A DNA stretch of 64,000 nt from Trichormus sp. NMC-1 (GCF_001858025.1 NZ_LZQD01000006.1:8232-72231), one strand, 5' to 3'. Counted from the first letter of the stretch, positions 19,168 to 27,597 are shown. A program made the numbers and translations. The notes: generated by a model not told the origin, from the sequence alone.

Positions 19168-19495
19168 TTATGTGGGAAAATAACGATAAATCTCTTTTCG
19201 ATGCAAAACCCTTTGAAATATTAGTGTTTCACTATTAAAAATAATCCCAATTCGATAATCACCAACACGAATTCTATAAGCATCATCATATCCCTGACGC
19301 TTTCCTAGAACCCTTGTAGAGACGTTCCATGGAACGTCTCTACATTCTTTTCCGGAGATGTCTATTACTGATTTCTTCAAAATTTCCTATTTGCGGTATT
19401 TCTTCAAAAGCAAGAGTTTTAATAGACTTATAATAAGGTGTACTTTTAAGACTCTTCAAATCTTTTATAAAGCTGGGTAGATACTGGGTATTCAC
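19168..19495 (-). pseudogene. RelE/ParE-type toxin interrupted by a palindromic repeat
   Basis: The 3' part encodes a RelE-family C-terminus (DDAYRIRVGDYRIG and RVLHRKEIYRYFP). The 5' part starts with GTG at 19495, overlapping the antitoxin stop, and reads VNTQYLPSFIKDLKSLK... to ...SNRHLRKRM. It then hits a TAG created by a 30-bp palindrome at 19315-19344. The remaining 70-codon frame begins out of phase and reads through the palindrome, so its first 20 or so residues are not ancestral. The toxin is very likely inactive, leaving the antitoxin as an orphan. Confidence 0.75.
19315..19344. repeat. 30-bp perfect palindrome inserted in the toxin gene
   Basis: TGTAGAGACGTTCCA followed by its exact reverse complement. 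The identical 30 bp occurs at 44739-44768, with an extra half-copy directly after it. This is a dispersed REP/MITE-like element. Confidence 0.9.
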
Positions 19496-19719
19496 TCTGA
19501 TTCTAATTCTGCTAAAGCTTCATCAAGGTTAAGTGGTGTTTCATGTTTTACTTCTTGCATTGCTAGGATGAGTCCTTCATCTTCAATTGCTTCTAGCAAG
19601 CGTAAATAGTCATGAAAATCTATAACTACTTTTCTGACATTACCTTCAATATCAGTAATCAATTCTTGAGCAAAAGGATATTGTTCGGCTTGCATCGCTG
19701 TTTTGGTGTTTGTTGCCAT
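19492..19719 (-). CDS. antitoxin of a RelBE/ParDE-type pair
   Basis: A 75-residue protein with a Phd/RelB-like layout: an N-terminal beta-rich part (ITDIEGNVRKVVIDFHDY), then a helical acidic tail (LNLDEALAELESE). Its stop overlaps the GTG start of the toxin gene (GTGA), the normal coupling of such operons. Because the toxin is interrupted, the antitoxin may now have no partner here. Confidence 0.7.
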   Translation of the reverse strand: MATNTKTAMQAEQYPFAQELITDIEGNVRKVVIDFHDYLRLLEAIEDEGLILAMQEVKHETPLNLDEALAELESE

Positions 19720-19862
19720 AATATAACTTTAGCCTAAATAACATTTTACAAAAAGCCGCAATTAAGGTTTCTGTACTTACTGATTCTTTACCGCATAAAA
19801 AATTGACCCAGAATGTTTGTATCAATCCAGGTCAACTGAAAATATTTAAACCTGTTTCAGAA

Positions 19863-19949
19863 ACGGAGAGGGAGGGATTCGAACCCTCGTATACATTTCT
19901 GCATAACAGACTTTCCAGGTCTGCGCCTTCAACCACTCGGCCACCTCTC
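19863..19949 (-). tRNA. tRNA-Ser (anticodon GGA)
   Basis: An 87-nt cloverleaf on the minus strand. The acceptor stem GGAGAGG pairs with CCTCTCC with discriminator G. The anticodon stem CAGAC/GTCTG has loop CTGGAAA (GGA). The variable arm is long, as in serine tRNAs, and the T-arm GAGGG/CCCTC has loop TTCGAAT. CCA is not encoded. Confidence 0.96.
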
Positions 19950-20261
19950 CAGGTGCCATGAATTTCAATAATAAAACAAAAACCCAAAAAATGCAAATAT
20001 TAAACAAGATATTTTTACAATGAATCCCCAACCGGAAGTCAGAGTCAAGTCGTAGTCAAGTCAGGGTATAGAATGTTGCCCTTGGGATTTTGATTCTCAT
20101 CAATTCTCAACAAGAAAAGAAGAATACAGCTTCATTCGTCCAGTCCAGGTGCAGCTTCTTCTAAGGGGCGAAAGTATTGATAAATCAAGCTTCTTGAAAA
20201 TCAGCCGCACCAGCTTGATAAAAGTTCATCCAGACTCAATTGAGATTAGTTAGCGATAGAG
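19950..20261. other. intergenic region between tRNA-Ser and the accessory block
   Basis: No gene is seen. A frame crossing the tRNA (19846-20031) is spurious. The left border of the proposed element probably lies here, but I could not find a clear direct repeat with the right side. Confidence 0.45.
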
Positions 20262-20486
20262 TCAATTATTACCAGATGAGTTGGCGGTCTTTGCCCCTTC
20301 GAGCGCATCCAGGCGATAATTCTGAATTTCATTCTGAGCTACTATCTCAGACCTGAGTAACTTAATTTCAGCACCCATATCAGAGACCTTGCTACCAATG
20401 GAGAAGCCACCGGTGATTAAATAAAGTCCTGACTGTGTGGCAATAGTCAGGACGGTGATCAACATCGTCAGTCGTTCGGTACTCAT
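20262..20486 (-). CDS. small single-span membrane protein (74 aa), unknown
   Basis: Residues 5-28 (RLTMLITVLTIATQSGLYLI) form one membrane segment. They are followed by a heptad-patterned helix (MGAEIKLLRSEIVAQNEIQ) and a polar tail. This shape resembles small holin-like or coiled-coil anchor proteins, but I do not recognise a family. It is the last gene of the leftward run; HIP1 octamers lie between it and the next gene. Confidence 0.55.
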   Translation of the reverse strand: MSTERLTMLITVLTIATQSGLYLITGGFSIGSKVSDMGAEIKLLRSEIVAQNEIQNYRLDALEGAKTANSSGNN

Positions 20487-20529
20487 AATCCTGGAAAAGG
20501 TGAGAGCGATCGCTTTTCAAGTGCGATCG

Positions 20530-20991
20530 CTAATTAGATGGAGTGAGAGCGTCAATTTTGCCTTCAATTCGTGCAAGGTAGTCAATATCTAGGGTTACAT
20601 CGGGTCCATCATACTGATAGATTCCGATGGAGATATCCTTAAACCACTTGGGAGGCAAGATAGTTATCTTGTAATCAGCTTTTACCTCCTGAAAGCAGAT
20701 TAAATTCCTCTCACCCAAAAATAAAGGTTTCTTCTCCTCAGAGATAGAGTCACCGAGCGCTGTAACTATAATCTTGCTCAAAGTCCCGGCGAACTCCCAA
20801 ATAGCGCCCGCCGGAACTGACGTGCTAACCGCAACTGATATTACCTGACTATCAAAAACTATAGGCACGATAATTTTTGTTAGCCTGGCACAAACTTCCT
20901 CACCGTCTTCCTTCGTAAAACAAAGTGGAGGTATGGAGTTTGAATAAACCAATGAGAAATTGGCAGGATTATTTAAGTCCAGTTGCCTCAC
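20530..20991 (-). CDS. uncharacterised protein (153 aa)
   Basis: Beta-rich and without a signal peptide. A middle segment VVPI..VISVAVSTSVPAG and a C-terminal DVTLDIDYLARIEGKIDAL suggest a sandwich fold with a terminal helix. Its start overlaps the stop of the next upstream gene by 4 bp (ATGA), so the two are translationally coupled. Function unknown. Confidence 0.6.
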   Translation of the reverse strand: MRQLDLNNPANFSLVYSNSIPPLCFTKEDGEEVCARLTKIIVPIVFDSQVISVAVSTSVPAGAIWEFAGTLSKIIVTALGDSISEEKKPLFLGERNLICFQEVKADYKITILPPKWFKDISIGIYQYDGPDVTLDIDYLARIEGKIDALTPSN

Positions 20992-21254
20992 AGACCATGC
21001 CTCATGATCAGTTCAGTGTGATCTAAGAATTCGCCTACTAACTCGTATGGGTCAGGAGTGCCAAAGAGTTGAAGCTTATCGCAATACTCACTTAATGTGG
21101 TTTCACCCCTCAACCACTCCCTACCAGCTTTGTTGATGCCGATCATGCCTTTGACCTCTTCTTCGCTGGCATCTATGTCAACATCGACAGAAAGCAGATC
21201 AATATCGTCATCGGGAGTCCAAATAAATCCTTCTCTTTGTGCAATTCCAGCCAT
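20988..21254 (-). CDS. uncharacterised acidic protein (88 aa)
   Basis: Very acidic in the first half (TPDDDIDLLSVDVDIDAS), then a helical part ending LIMRHGL. It is coupled by overlap to the 153-residue gene downstream and starts 5 bp after the 195-residue gene's stop. No family is recognised; the small acidic form would suit a chaperone or assembly partner. Confidence 0.6.
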   Translation of the reverse strand: MAGIAQREGFIWTPDDDIDLLSVDVDIDASEEEVKGMIGINKAGREWLRGETTLSEYCDKLQLFGTPDPYELVGEFLDHTELIMRHGL

Positions 21255-21258
21255 GTTT

Positions 21259-21846
21259 TTAGCCTTCTGGGGTAAATTTGAACGATTTCTTGACAGTTGA
21301 CGTACTGCTATCTGCCCAAGCTTTAGCCCCGCTTGTCTTGGCTTTGATGTTCACCACTGCGGTGTCGTAATCCTCTGTCATCGTTTTCCCGCCGAAAGGA
21401 GCGGAAACAGTGTCACTGGAAGGCTTTTTATAAGACCGTTTAGTGATTCTGGAAACACGATCCACGAATGACTCTCTGTTAATGAAAGAAAGCCTCGCGA
21501 ATTTATAGCGGGGATTATCAATGACTACTGGGGTAGTACCTGTTGCCGCCGCAAAGTATTGACCATCTAGGGCAGTTCTAAGAGCAGTGGCAACATCGGA
21601 CCCAGGGCCAGAACCTTGAGTAGCTGCCAAAATTTTCTTAGTTTCTACGTAAACAACAATAGTACCTGTAGCATTAAATGGAATGATAAACCCCGTCCCA
21701 AATACAGGTTTAGCCCTGCTGGTGGCAATATTTGGAATAGCATCGTACAAGGCTTTTTTAGCATCGGGGCCTAAAGCCTTCCATGCCTTGTAATTGTCGT
21801 ATGCTGCTTTTTGTGATTCAAATCGCTCTAAATCTCTAAAACTCAT
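21259..21846 (-). CDS. uncharacterised basic protein (195 aa)
   Basis: An Ala/Lys/Thr-rich protein with a helical N-terminus (LERFESQKAAYDNYKAWKAL), a beta-rich centre (GFIIPFNATGTIVVYVE), and a basic C-terminal half (SRITKRSYKKPSS, TVKKSFKFTPEG). No signal peptide. Part of the packed leftward run; the composition would suit a structural or nucleic-acid-binding protein, but I recognise no family. Confidence 0.6.
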   Translation of the reverse strand: MSFRDLERFESQKAAYDNYKAWKALGPDAKKALYDAIPNIATSRAKPVFGTGFIIPFNATGTIVVYVETKKILAATQGSGPGSDVATALRTALDGQYFAAATGTTPVVIDNPRYKFARLSFINRESFVDRVSRITKRSYKKPSSDTVSAPFGGKTMTEDYDTAVVNIKAKTSGAKAWADSSTSTVKKSFKFTPEG

Positions 21847-21955
21847 ATTAAATTTTCGCTACTACGGGATACTTCTTGGTTCACCATATCCCGTATTTTG
21901 CTGTTAACTTTTGGGGTGAAACCTAATAGGTTTTCTCAAAATTTCCCCACCAACA

Positions 21956-22804
21956 CTACAACCATTCGACCAGGCTTTGATTTCTCAGTGTGGTGTCTAT
22001 CAGGAATATAGGATTGATCAAGTTACCCAGGCTTATATAAGCGTATCGGAATCGAAGGATAGCAACGGGGCGGTATCTCCTGTTGTTGCGCTGCTTTCCT
22101 AGAATAGTTGTTTTACCAGCCGTGGCAGTCGTGGTAGACGCTTTGTCTGGGTCGTTGACAACGATGTGGCTATCACCCTTGTAGGGTACGTCAATAGCGT
22201 TGCACATCTTTGAGTAAATGTTTGTAGCATCAGTCTTTGCATTTACTAACAAATAATTGCCCTTAGGAAATCCGTTATCTGGGTCTGTGTAGCTTGCTGA
22301 CTTATTTCCAGTAGTGTATGTGATACCTTTTTTAGCATCCAGAAATAAAGACTTTATCTCATTAGCAATTGCAGTCATATCTGCTTTCGTGATAGCAGGT
22401 TGTTTGCCATCAGCAGAACACGAGAATTTCATCAACCTGCAACTTTTTTCATGCTCAATTAACGGTTCATCGGTCGGTTGAGCGGCACCATCCTGAGAGA
22501 AGTGCAAAAATAATTGAGGATGCCCAGCAACGGGCGGCGCGGTATCAAATTTATTGCCATAAACAACAGCTAAATTTTTCCTGCCATAACCAATAACATC
22601 AAAAAATAACTTGTGCCTCATGTCCGTGATAGCTTGGTTATCATTGTCCGTCATTCGGCAGGCAAGCTTTAATGATGGTCGAGGTCCCGACAAGTCTCCA
22701 TTACCTTGCACGTCTTTAAAAAACCTGTCAACCCTTCTGTTAAATTCAATTTGATAGGTTTTTTGTAAATGCTCAAAGGGGTTATCTGGTAAATTAGTTG
22801 CCAT
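21956..22804 (-). CDS. uncharacterised protein (282 aa)
   Basis: A soluble-looking protein with no family I know. The N-terminus DNPFEHLQKTYQIEFNRRVD is helical. The rest alternates beta-like stretches (LAVVYGNKF, HPQLFLHF, GNYLLVNAKTD) with Lys/Asp-rich helices. It starts 2 bp after the stop of the 892-residue gene. A 109-bp gap separates it from the next gene in the run. Confidence 0.6.
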   Translation of the reverse strand: MATNLPDNPFEHLQKTYQIEFNRRVDRFFKDVQGNGDLSGPRPSLKLACRMTDNDNQAITDMRHKLFFDVIGYGRKNLAVVYGNKFDTAPPVAGHPQLFLHFSQDGAAQPTDEPLIEHEKSCRLMKFSCSADGKQPAITKADMTAIANEIKSLFLDAKKGITYTTGNKSASYTDPDNGFPKGNYLLVNAKTDATNIYSKMCNAIDVPYKGDSHIVVNDPDKASTTTATAGKTTILGKQRNNRRYRPVAILRFRYAYISLGNLINPIFLIDTTLRNQSLVEWL

Positions 22805-22806
22805 AA

Positions 22807-25485
22807 TTAATCCTCCCCGTCAAATAAATCACTGAAATCAAATGGAGAGGGTTGGGAATCAGTCTTGGACTGAGTTTCTTTTTCTTTAACCTTGTCAGGT
22901 TCTGGTATCTCAGTGGCTTTATTTTTCTCGTTACCGTCTTCCTTTACAGCCTTAACAAATTCAGTTGAAGCTGTTGTTAGCTCCGTTGTGGCATTTACGA
23001 AATCTAGTGGTATCTGAGTCACCATTTGCACAGTTGACGCAGTAGCCTGGAAGCCTTCTAGCGCTTGCGTAACACGATTAAATTTAGGCTGCGGATTCAT
23101 CCACCCATAGGCATTTTCCAGAACTACCCCACCTTTTTTCAAGGCATTGCCTATTTTCCCGGTGTAAGCAGCTATCATTTCGGATGCTTGTAGAACAACC
23201 TGAGTAAGGCTCATGAAACTATTCAAAACGTTCGTTGTAGCCTGGTAAATGCGATTAGCTTTAGCCCAAGCATTGGTGAGGTTGGTGTAATTCTCAGCCC
23301 CCACAATCCCTTTGACAACTCCTTCGACAGTGCTATTTATTGCCTGTCCAACATCAAAAGGCTGCCCTTTTTCATCTTTGGGAGTTATTAAAGTAAGAAC
23401 ATTAGTTAGTGCGCCAACAAGTGTTTGAAGAATGTCGTTTGAAAGCATTGCAGCATTATGGACTGTGGCAGCAAAAGTAAGAATATTCAAGGCTCTATCT
23501 ATCTGCAACCATTTAAAACCATCAATCAATTTACCTGACAAACCACCGGGAATAAAATTACCAAGGCGCTTTAAAATTTCCTGTTGTCCTGCTAGTAAGC
23601 CAGCATTTGCGCCAGCATTAAATTTATTAAGTAAGTCGTTATTATTGGCTTTAGCAGCGCTGTTGATATCTGCGGTTTGACCGTCTAGAGCGGATTTACC
23701 GCACCCTCCGTTAAACGACTTACAAACAGCTTTACCCACTTCAGTATTAATTTGAGGGAGTGTAGGAATGGAAGGTCTGAGAGCATCAGAAACTCTACCA
23801 GGGAGAAGTGGGATATTCCCTAGCAACGGTAGCATTTTATCTAACTTTTTATTAGCTTCAATATCCATCGTCTCTCCTTCCTTTATTTTCTTGTTGATTT
23901 CATTGATCTCTCGTTCCTGCTTATCTAAGTCTTTGCTAATTTCGTTGAGTTGATTATTAATTGGAGCAATTTTTTTATTAACCTGTTTGCTGACATCTTT
24001 TTCAATTACTGGAATAATACTTCTGTTTGAATTTCTGTTCTTAATATCCTCCCAGAAATTATCAAGCTCAAGAGCAATTTTTTTATCAACCTCCGCAGCG
24101 GCTTTCGCATCTCCCTGAGATGCTTTATATTGCAAAGCGGCTAAATCTCGATAATCATCTTGCAACTTCTTGGTATCAGCGGATATTTTATCTAGATACG
24201 CAAATGGATTCTTGCCACCAAACAATGCCTTGTTATTGTCTTCAATGCTTTGAGAATAATCTTTCTCAAGCTTTTTCTGTAAGGCATCGTGAGAGAATAT
24301 ATCGTTATTGTGCTTAATCTCGGCTTTGTTGATTTTTGTGTCAATTAAGTTTTGAGTTGCCTCTGTTTTTTGGTTTAACTCGTTCCTTAATGCGGCTATG
24401 TCTCCTTGTCTGGGTACTGCATCAAAAGCCCGAATCAAAGAGGATGATAATCCTACCGCAGCCCTTATTTCTCCATCTTGTAGATGATTCTTGTCTATTG
24501 CACTTTGGGCGATGTTTTGAGCGGCTTGTATTTGCAATCTCAATTCTGTCAACCTGGCGTTAACCGCCCCTCCTAATCCCTGTCCTACTTTCAAAGATGA
24601 TAATTCGTTATATTGTCTCGTCAAAGTATCAATTAAAGTTGCATTTTTGTTTATCCTAGAAAGGGCATCATTACCTAATTTGCGAGATTCTGATATTTGC
24701 CCTTCCAGAATCTGTCGTCCCTGACGAGTTTCATATAACGCGTCATTGGCTTGTTGTTTGCTTTCGGCTATCTTCCCTTCCAGAATCTGTCGTCCCTGAC
24801 GAGTTTCATATAACGCGTCATTGGCTTGTTGTTTGCTTTCAGTTATCTTCCCTTCCAGAATCTGCCTGCCTTGTCGCACTTCGTATAAAGCATCATTGGA
24901 CTGTTGTTTACTTTCAGTTATCTTCCCTTCTAAAATCTGCCTGCCTTGTCGCACTTCATATAAAGTGTCATTTACGGTTTTATTAATTGGTGCAATTTGT
25001 TTTTCAAGCGCGTAAGTTCTGTCTCTAGTTCGTTGGTCACTAAGCTCAAACTCCCTTAACTTTGATCTATTAATTTGTATTTGGGTTAAAGCTTTAGATA
25101 AGTCCCGTGAAAGTATATCTGTCCCCTTTTCTTGTGCTGCTTGCGTCATCTCATCATATTTAATTTTGATAGCAAGAATGGCGGCAACTCCACCTATCCC
25201 AATTACGGCAGTAACTATCGACCCTATTTGTAAAGCCTTAGCAGAACCACCAAGCCCAAGTATTTTGTCTAAGAGTCCACCTGTTTTTTCTGCTTTTTTT
25301 ATTGTTGTGTCTAATGGTTTAAGTACCTTGCTTTGCATATATTGATTTCGCTGTAGAGCGGAGGTTAGCCCATTAGCGAGTCCGGGCAATTGCTTCATCC
25401 TGGAGACTCTGTAGGCAAGATCAGCTGAAAGTTGTCGGCTGACACGGGCAAAATGAGCGGCTGAATTACTAGTGGAGTAAGGCAT
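22807..25485 (-). CDS. large coiled-coil protein with four 25-residue repeats (892 aa)
   Basis: The biggest protein of the accessory block. Residues 86-107 form a membrane segment (SIVTAVIGIGGVAAILAI). Residues 110-400 are long coiled coil and contain four near-identical 25-residue repeats (172-271) with core LYEVRQGRQILEG. Further Lys/Glu-rich helices run to about 550, then a less polar region with hydrophobic stretches (about 625-800) and an acidic tail. Length, coiled coil and hydrophobic patches recall phage tape-measure or tethering proteins, but no such domain is identifiable. It sits directly after the collagen-like gene (2-bp spacing). Confidence 0.65.
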   Translation of the reverse strand: MPYSTSNSAAHFARVSRQLSADLAYRVSRMKQLPGLANGLTSALQRNQYMQSKVLKPLDTTIKKAEKTGGLLDKILGLGGSAKALQIGSIVTAVIGIGGVAAILAIKIKYDEMTQAAQEKGTDILSRDLSKALTQIQINRSKLREFELSDQRTRDRTYALEKQIAPINKTVNDTLYEVRQGRQILEGKITESKQQSNDALYEVRQGRQILEGKITESKQQANDALYETRQGRQILEGKIAESKQQANDALYETRQGRQILEGQISESRKLGNDALSRINKNATLIDTLTRQYNELSSLKVGQGLGGAVNARLTELRLQIQAAQNIAQSAIDKNHLQDGEIRAAVGLSSSLIRAFDAVPRQGDIAALRNELNQKTEATQNLIDTKINKAEIKHNNDIFSHDALQKKLEKDYSQSIEDNNKALFGGKNPFAYLDKISADTKKLQDDYRDLAALQYKASQGDAKAAAEVDKKIALELDNFWEDIKNRNSNRSIIPVIEKDVSKQVNKKIAPINNQLNEISKDLDKQEREINEINKKIKEGETMDIEANKKLDKMLPLLGNIPLLPGRVSDALRPSIPTLPQINTEVGKAVCKSFNGGCGKSALDGQTADINSAAKANNNDLLNKFNAGANAGLLAGQQEILKRLGNFIPGGLSGKLIDGFKWLQIDRALNILTFAATVHNAAMLSNDILQTLVGALTNVLTLITPKDEKGQPFDVGQAINSTVEGVVKGIVGAENYTNLTNAWAKANRIYQATTNVLNSFMSLTQVVLQASEMIAAYTGKIGNALKKGGVVLENAYGWMNPQPKFNRVTQALEGFQATASTVQMVTQIPLDFVNATTELTTASTEFVKAVKEDGNEKNKATEIPEPDKVKEKETQSKTDSQPSPFDFSDLFDGED
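24673..24972 (-). repeat. 75-bp repeat, four copies, within the coiled-coil gene
   Basis: Four in-frame 75-bp units encode 25-residue repeats beginning NDxLYE and containing RQGRQILEG. Adjacent units are nearly identical at DNA level, indicating recent expansion. Confidence 0.9.
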
Positions 25486-25487
25486 GA

Positions 25488-26423
25488 TTATTCAAAAAAT
25501 CCTGCGAAGAAATCGATAAAATCAACGATGGGTTGTGAGAAAGATTGAAAATTCACCGCTATCTGCTGAATGTAAATTTCAAGCGATTCGGAATATTGTT
25601 CAAGGGTCTGAACTCGCCGCGCTAGGTCGTTATTAGAACCTTCGCCCTTAGCTCCTCCTGGACTACCATCGCCCCCACGGGGACCCTGAACGCCTTGAAA
25701 ACCACGCTCACCCTTAACTCCCTGTTTACCAGGTTCACCTTTAAAACCACGCTCACCCTTAGCTCCCTGTTTACCCGGTTCGCCTTTGAAGCCACGGTCG
25801 CCTTTAGCCCCTGGCTTACCCGGTTCACCTTTAAAACCACGCTCACCCTTAGCTCCCTGTTTACCCGGTTCGCCTTTGAAGCCACGGTCGCCTTTAGCCC
25901 CTGGCTTACCCGGTTCACCTTTAAAACCACGCTCACCCTTAGCTCCCTGTTTACCCGGTTCGCCTTTGAAGCCACGGTCGCCTTTAGCCCCTGGCTTACC
26001 CGGTTCGCCTTTGAAACCACGGTCGCCTTTAGCTCCCTGCTTGCCCGGCTCCCCTTTAGGACCAGGAACACCAGATTTCCCTAATGCTTGTTTTGCTAAT
26101 CCCAATGCTTGATTCGCAATACTTTTAGTAGCTGTGAGTTGGGATAATATTGTCGAAGATATTTTCTCTAAAGCTGCGACTCTTTGCTCTAGTCCCTTGT
26201 CCCCCAGGCTTTTGATGAAAGCAACTAATGCGCTGTAAATTTCGTTGTACGCTCTGGAAACCGCAGATTGTATGATTCCTTCTTTCTGAGATTGAGGGAT
26301 GCATTTATTAATTTGATTTTGCAAATCAGCAATATCTTTTTTAAGTGCAAACTTCCCATCTAATCCCCCAATAGCCGCACTTAAAGCCGCAATCTGACTG
26401 GAGATTTCATCGCAACTACTCAT
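25488..26423 (-). CDS. collagen-like protein with Gly-X-Y repeats (311 aa)
   Basis: Residues 1-116 are helical, with a coiled-coil segment (LEQRVAALEKISSTILSQL). Residues 118 to about 265 are uninterrupted Gly-X-Y, made of a 15-residue unit such as GEPGKQGAKGERGFK that alternates Q/E and P/D versions. The C-terminus (RRVQTLEQYSESLEIY) is another short coil. Flanking coils are the usual trimerisation devices of bacterial and phage collagen-like fibres. No signal peptide or anchor is seen, so a virion or intracellular assembly role is as likely as a surface one. The gene is packed between the Cys-rich and coiled-coil genes. Confidence 0.85.
   Translation of the reverse strand: MSSCDEISSQIAALSAAIGGLDGKFALKKDIADLQNQINKCIPQSQKEGIIQSAVSRAYNEIYSALVAFIKSLGDKGLEQRVAALEKISSTILSQLTATKSIANQALGLAKQALGKSGVPGPKGEPGKQGAKGDRGFKGEPGKPGAKGDRGFKGEPGKQGAKGERGFKGEPGKPGAKGDRGFKGEPGKQGAKGERGFKGEPGKPGAKGDRGFKGEPGKQGAKGERGFKGEPGKQGVKGERGFQGVQGPRGGDGSPGGAKGEGSNNDLARRVQTLEQYSESLEIYIQQIAVNFQSFSQPIVDFIDFFAGFFE
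25650..26072 (-). repeat. 45/90-bp collagen-coding tandem repeat
   Basis: The Gly-X-Y region is built of 45-bp units that alternate to give a 90-bp higher-order period. Three consecutive 90-bp blocks between about 25.74 and 26.01 kb are almost identical. The repeats create long spurious open frames on both strands. Confidence 0.9.
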
Positions 26424-26424
26424 A

Positions 26425-27051
26425 CTATTTCATTGATAAAACTTTTTTCGTAAGTGCAGATAATTGATTAAAAATACCTGCACAATCCAAACAACAGCCG
26501 CCACAATCCAATGTATTAGGAGGACAGGGCTTGATACATTCAACACTGAAGGCACAGCTATCATGTTGCCCTTTGTGCAATTCCTGCGCCCCTTGCCTTA
26601 CGGTGATGATTTTTTTTAAATAATCTTCACCTTGATTAGGCGCGAATCTCTTCTTGATAGAAATTATTGAGAAAGTCCCCGTCGTGGTCTCAGTACTCCA
26701 ATTATCCCAAATCGCCCATGATGGTTCAGCCGCACCATAAGAAGCGAGTAGTTCTAAATACGTTTGTCCGTTATTAGATTCGGATCGAGTACGTAGTCCC
26801 AATACGGGGATGCCTACTTGCATTCCCGAAAAACTAGTCGAGCATTTGGTGTAAGTTTGCGTTGTTGTTACCAATCGCCCACGAGAGATGAACCGGACTG
26901 TTAGATTCACTCGGATGCAGACATCTACTGGAATCCCATTAGGCTCTAGCGCCCCATCCTCACAGGTGATATCGATAGGCGCGGCGAAATCCCTGCTGCT
27001 GCCATCTGGAAAAGTAACACGGGCAGTATCGCCCGATTGGCAGTACCCCAT
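26425..27051 (-). CDS. uncharacterised protein with Cys-rich C-terminus (208 aa)
   Basis: Two parts. Residues 1-150 are beta-rich with paired cysteines (ITCEDG, VDVCIRVNL). The tail has a dense Cys cluster, CAFSVECIKPC then LDCGGCCLDC, followed by a short helix. The cluster could bind metal or form disulfide bonds. It begins right at the stop of the 114-residue gene and ends 1 bp before the collagen-like gene. No family recognised. Confidence 0.65.
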   Translation of the reverse strand: MGYCQSGDTARVTFPDGSSRDFAAPIDITCEDGALEPNGIPVDVCIRVNLTVRFISRGRLVTTTQTYTKCSTSFSGMQVGIPVLGLRTRSESNNGQTYLELLASYGAAEPSWAIWDNWSTETTTGTFSIISIKKRFAPNQGEDYLKKIITVRQGAQELHKGQHDSCAFSVECIKPCPPNTLDCGGCCLDCAGIFNQLSALTKKVLSMK

Positions 27052-27374
27052 TAGTAATCGTTAGGATTTAATGTTGCGCCGCTGTCTACCTTAGAAAAAG
27101 TTAGTGTCAGCTGATCATTCCGATAAGAAATATTACCTTCCCCACGGGTAATAAAACTAGAGAACCCTTCTTCTACAACAACTGACTGGTCGATGTTTGC
27201 GTCAAAGTTTGCTTGAGTAAGATATGTCTTAGCCTTGAGAGCCGTACCAGCAAGAATTGCCTCACCTTTTGCTACGGCATCGGTGACTCCAATGTCGGAT
27301 TTCAGTAAAGTTACTGTTGTCGCGGTTTGAGTTGCACCATTGCCGAAAATTTGCTGTAATGTTGGTTCAGCCAT
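27051..27374 (-). CDS. uncharacterised small protein, first of the collagen operon (about 107 aa)
   Basis: The start is taken at the ATG at 27374 (MAEPTLQQ); an upstream ATG at 27395 adds seven residues. The sequence is Thr/Ala-rich and beta-prone (TATTVTLLKSDIG, ISYRNDQLTLTFSKV), as in small phage decoration or tail-associated proteins, but without a recognisable domain. First gene of the nine-gene leftward run; its stop touches the next gene's start. Confidence 0.6.
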   Translation of the reverse strand: MAEPTLQQIFGNGATQTATTVTLLKSDIGVTDAVAKGEAILAGTALKAKTYLTQANFDANIDQSVVVEEGFSSFITRGEGNISYRNDQLTLTFSKVDSGATLNPNDY

Positions 27375-27546
27375 GTCGATTAAATAATTTATCAATAGTT
27401 TCTAAACCATTAATAAATCGCTATCAATTAAATGTAAATATTCCACTTTTATGTAAAAACGGAATGTTTAAAAATTAGTCAAAAGTCTTGCTATATATAA
27501 AACACAGGCTATTATAGGTAGTGGGTAATAAAGAATATATTCCAGA

Positions 27547-27590
27547 TTTACCACCCTTAAAGGTAAAACCGGAATAGCTAAAGGTAAAAC
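27547..27590. promoter_or_regulatory. phased direct repeats upstream of the integrase
   Basis: AAAGGTAAAAC occurs at 27559-27569 and 27580-27590, exactly 21 bp (two helical turns) apart. An inverted TTTACC is at 27547-27552. They end 7 bp before the recombinase ATG and lie in the 220-bp divergent spacer between recombinase and collagen operon. They may be sites for an autoregulator or recombinase arm binding. Confidence 0.4.
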
Positions 27591-27597
27591 TTTTTCA

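Noticed and set aside
19846-20031. 61-codon frame on the minus strand
   Set aside because: It crosses the tRNA-Ser gene; the apparent protein is translated tRNA.
25695-26112. Long open frames on the plus strand and a second minus-strand frame across the collagen gene
   Set aside because: They arise from the 45-bp periodic Gly-X-Y coding repeat and have no start signals or independent sequence character.
20262-27374. The leftward operon as a standard siphovirus tail module
   Set aside because: The coiled-coil protein resembles a tape measure in length, but no tube, terminator, baseplate or portal protein can be recognised.
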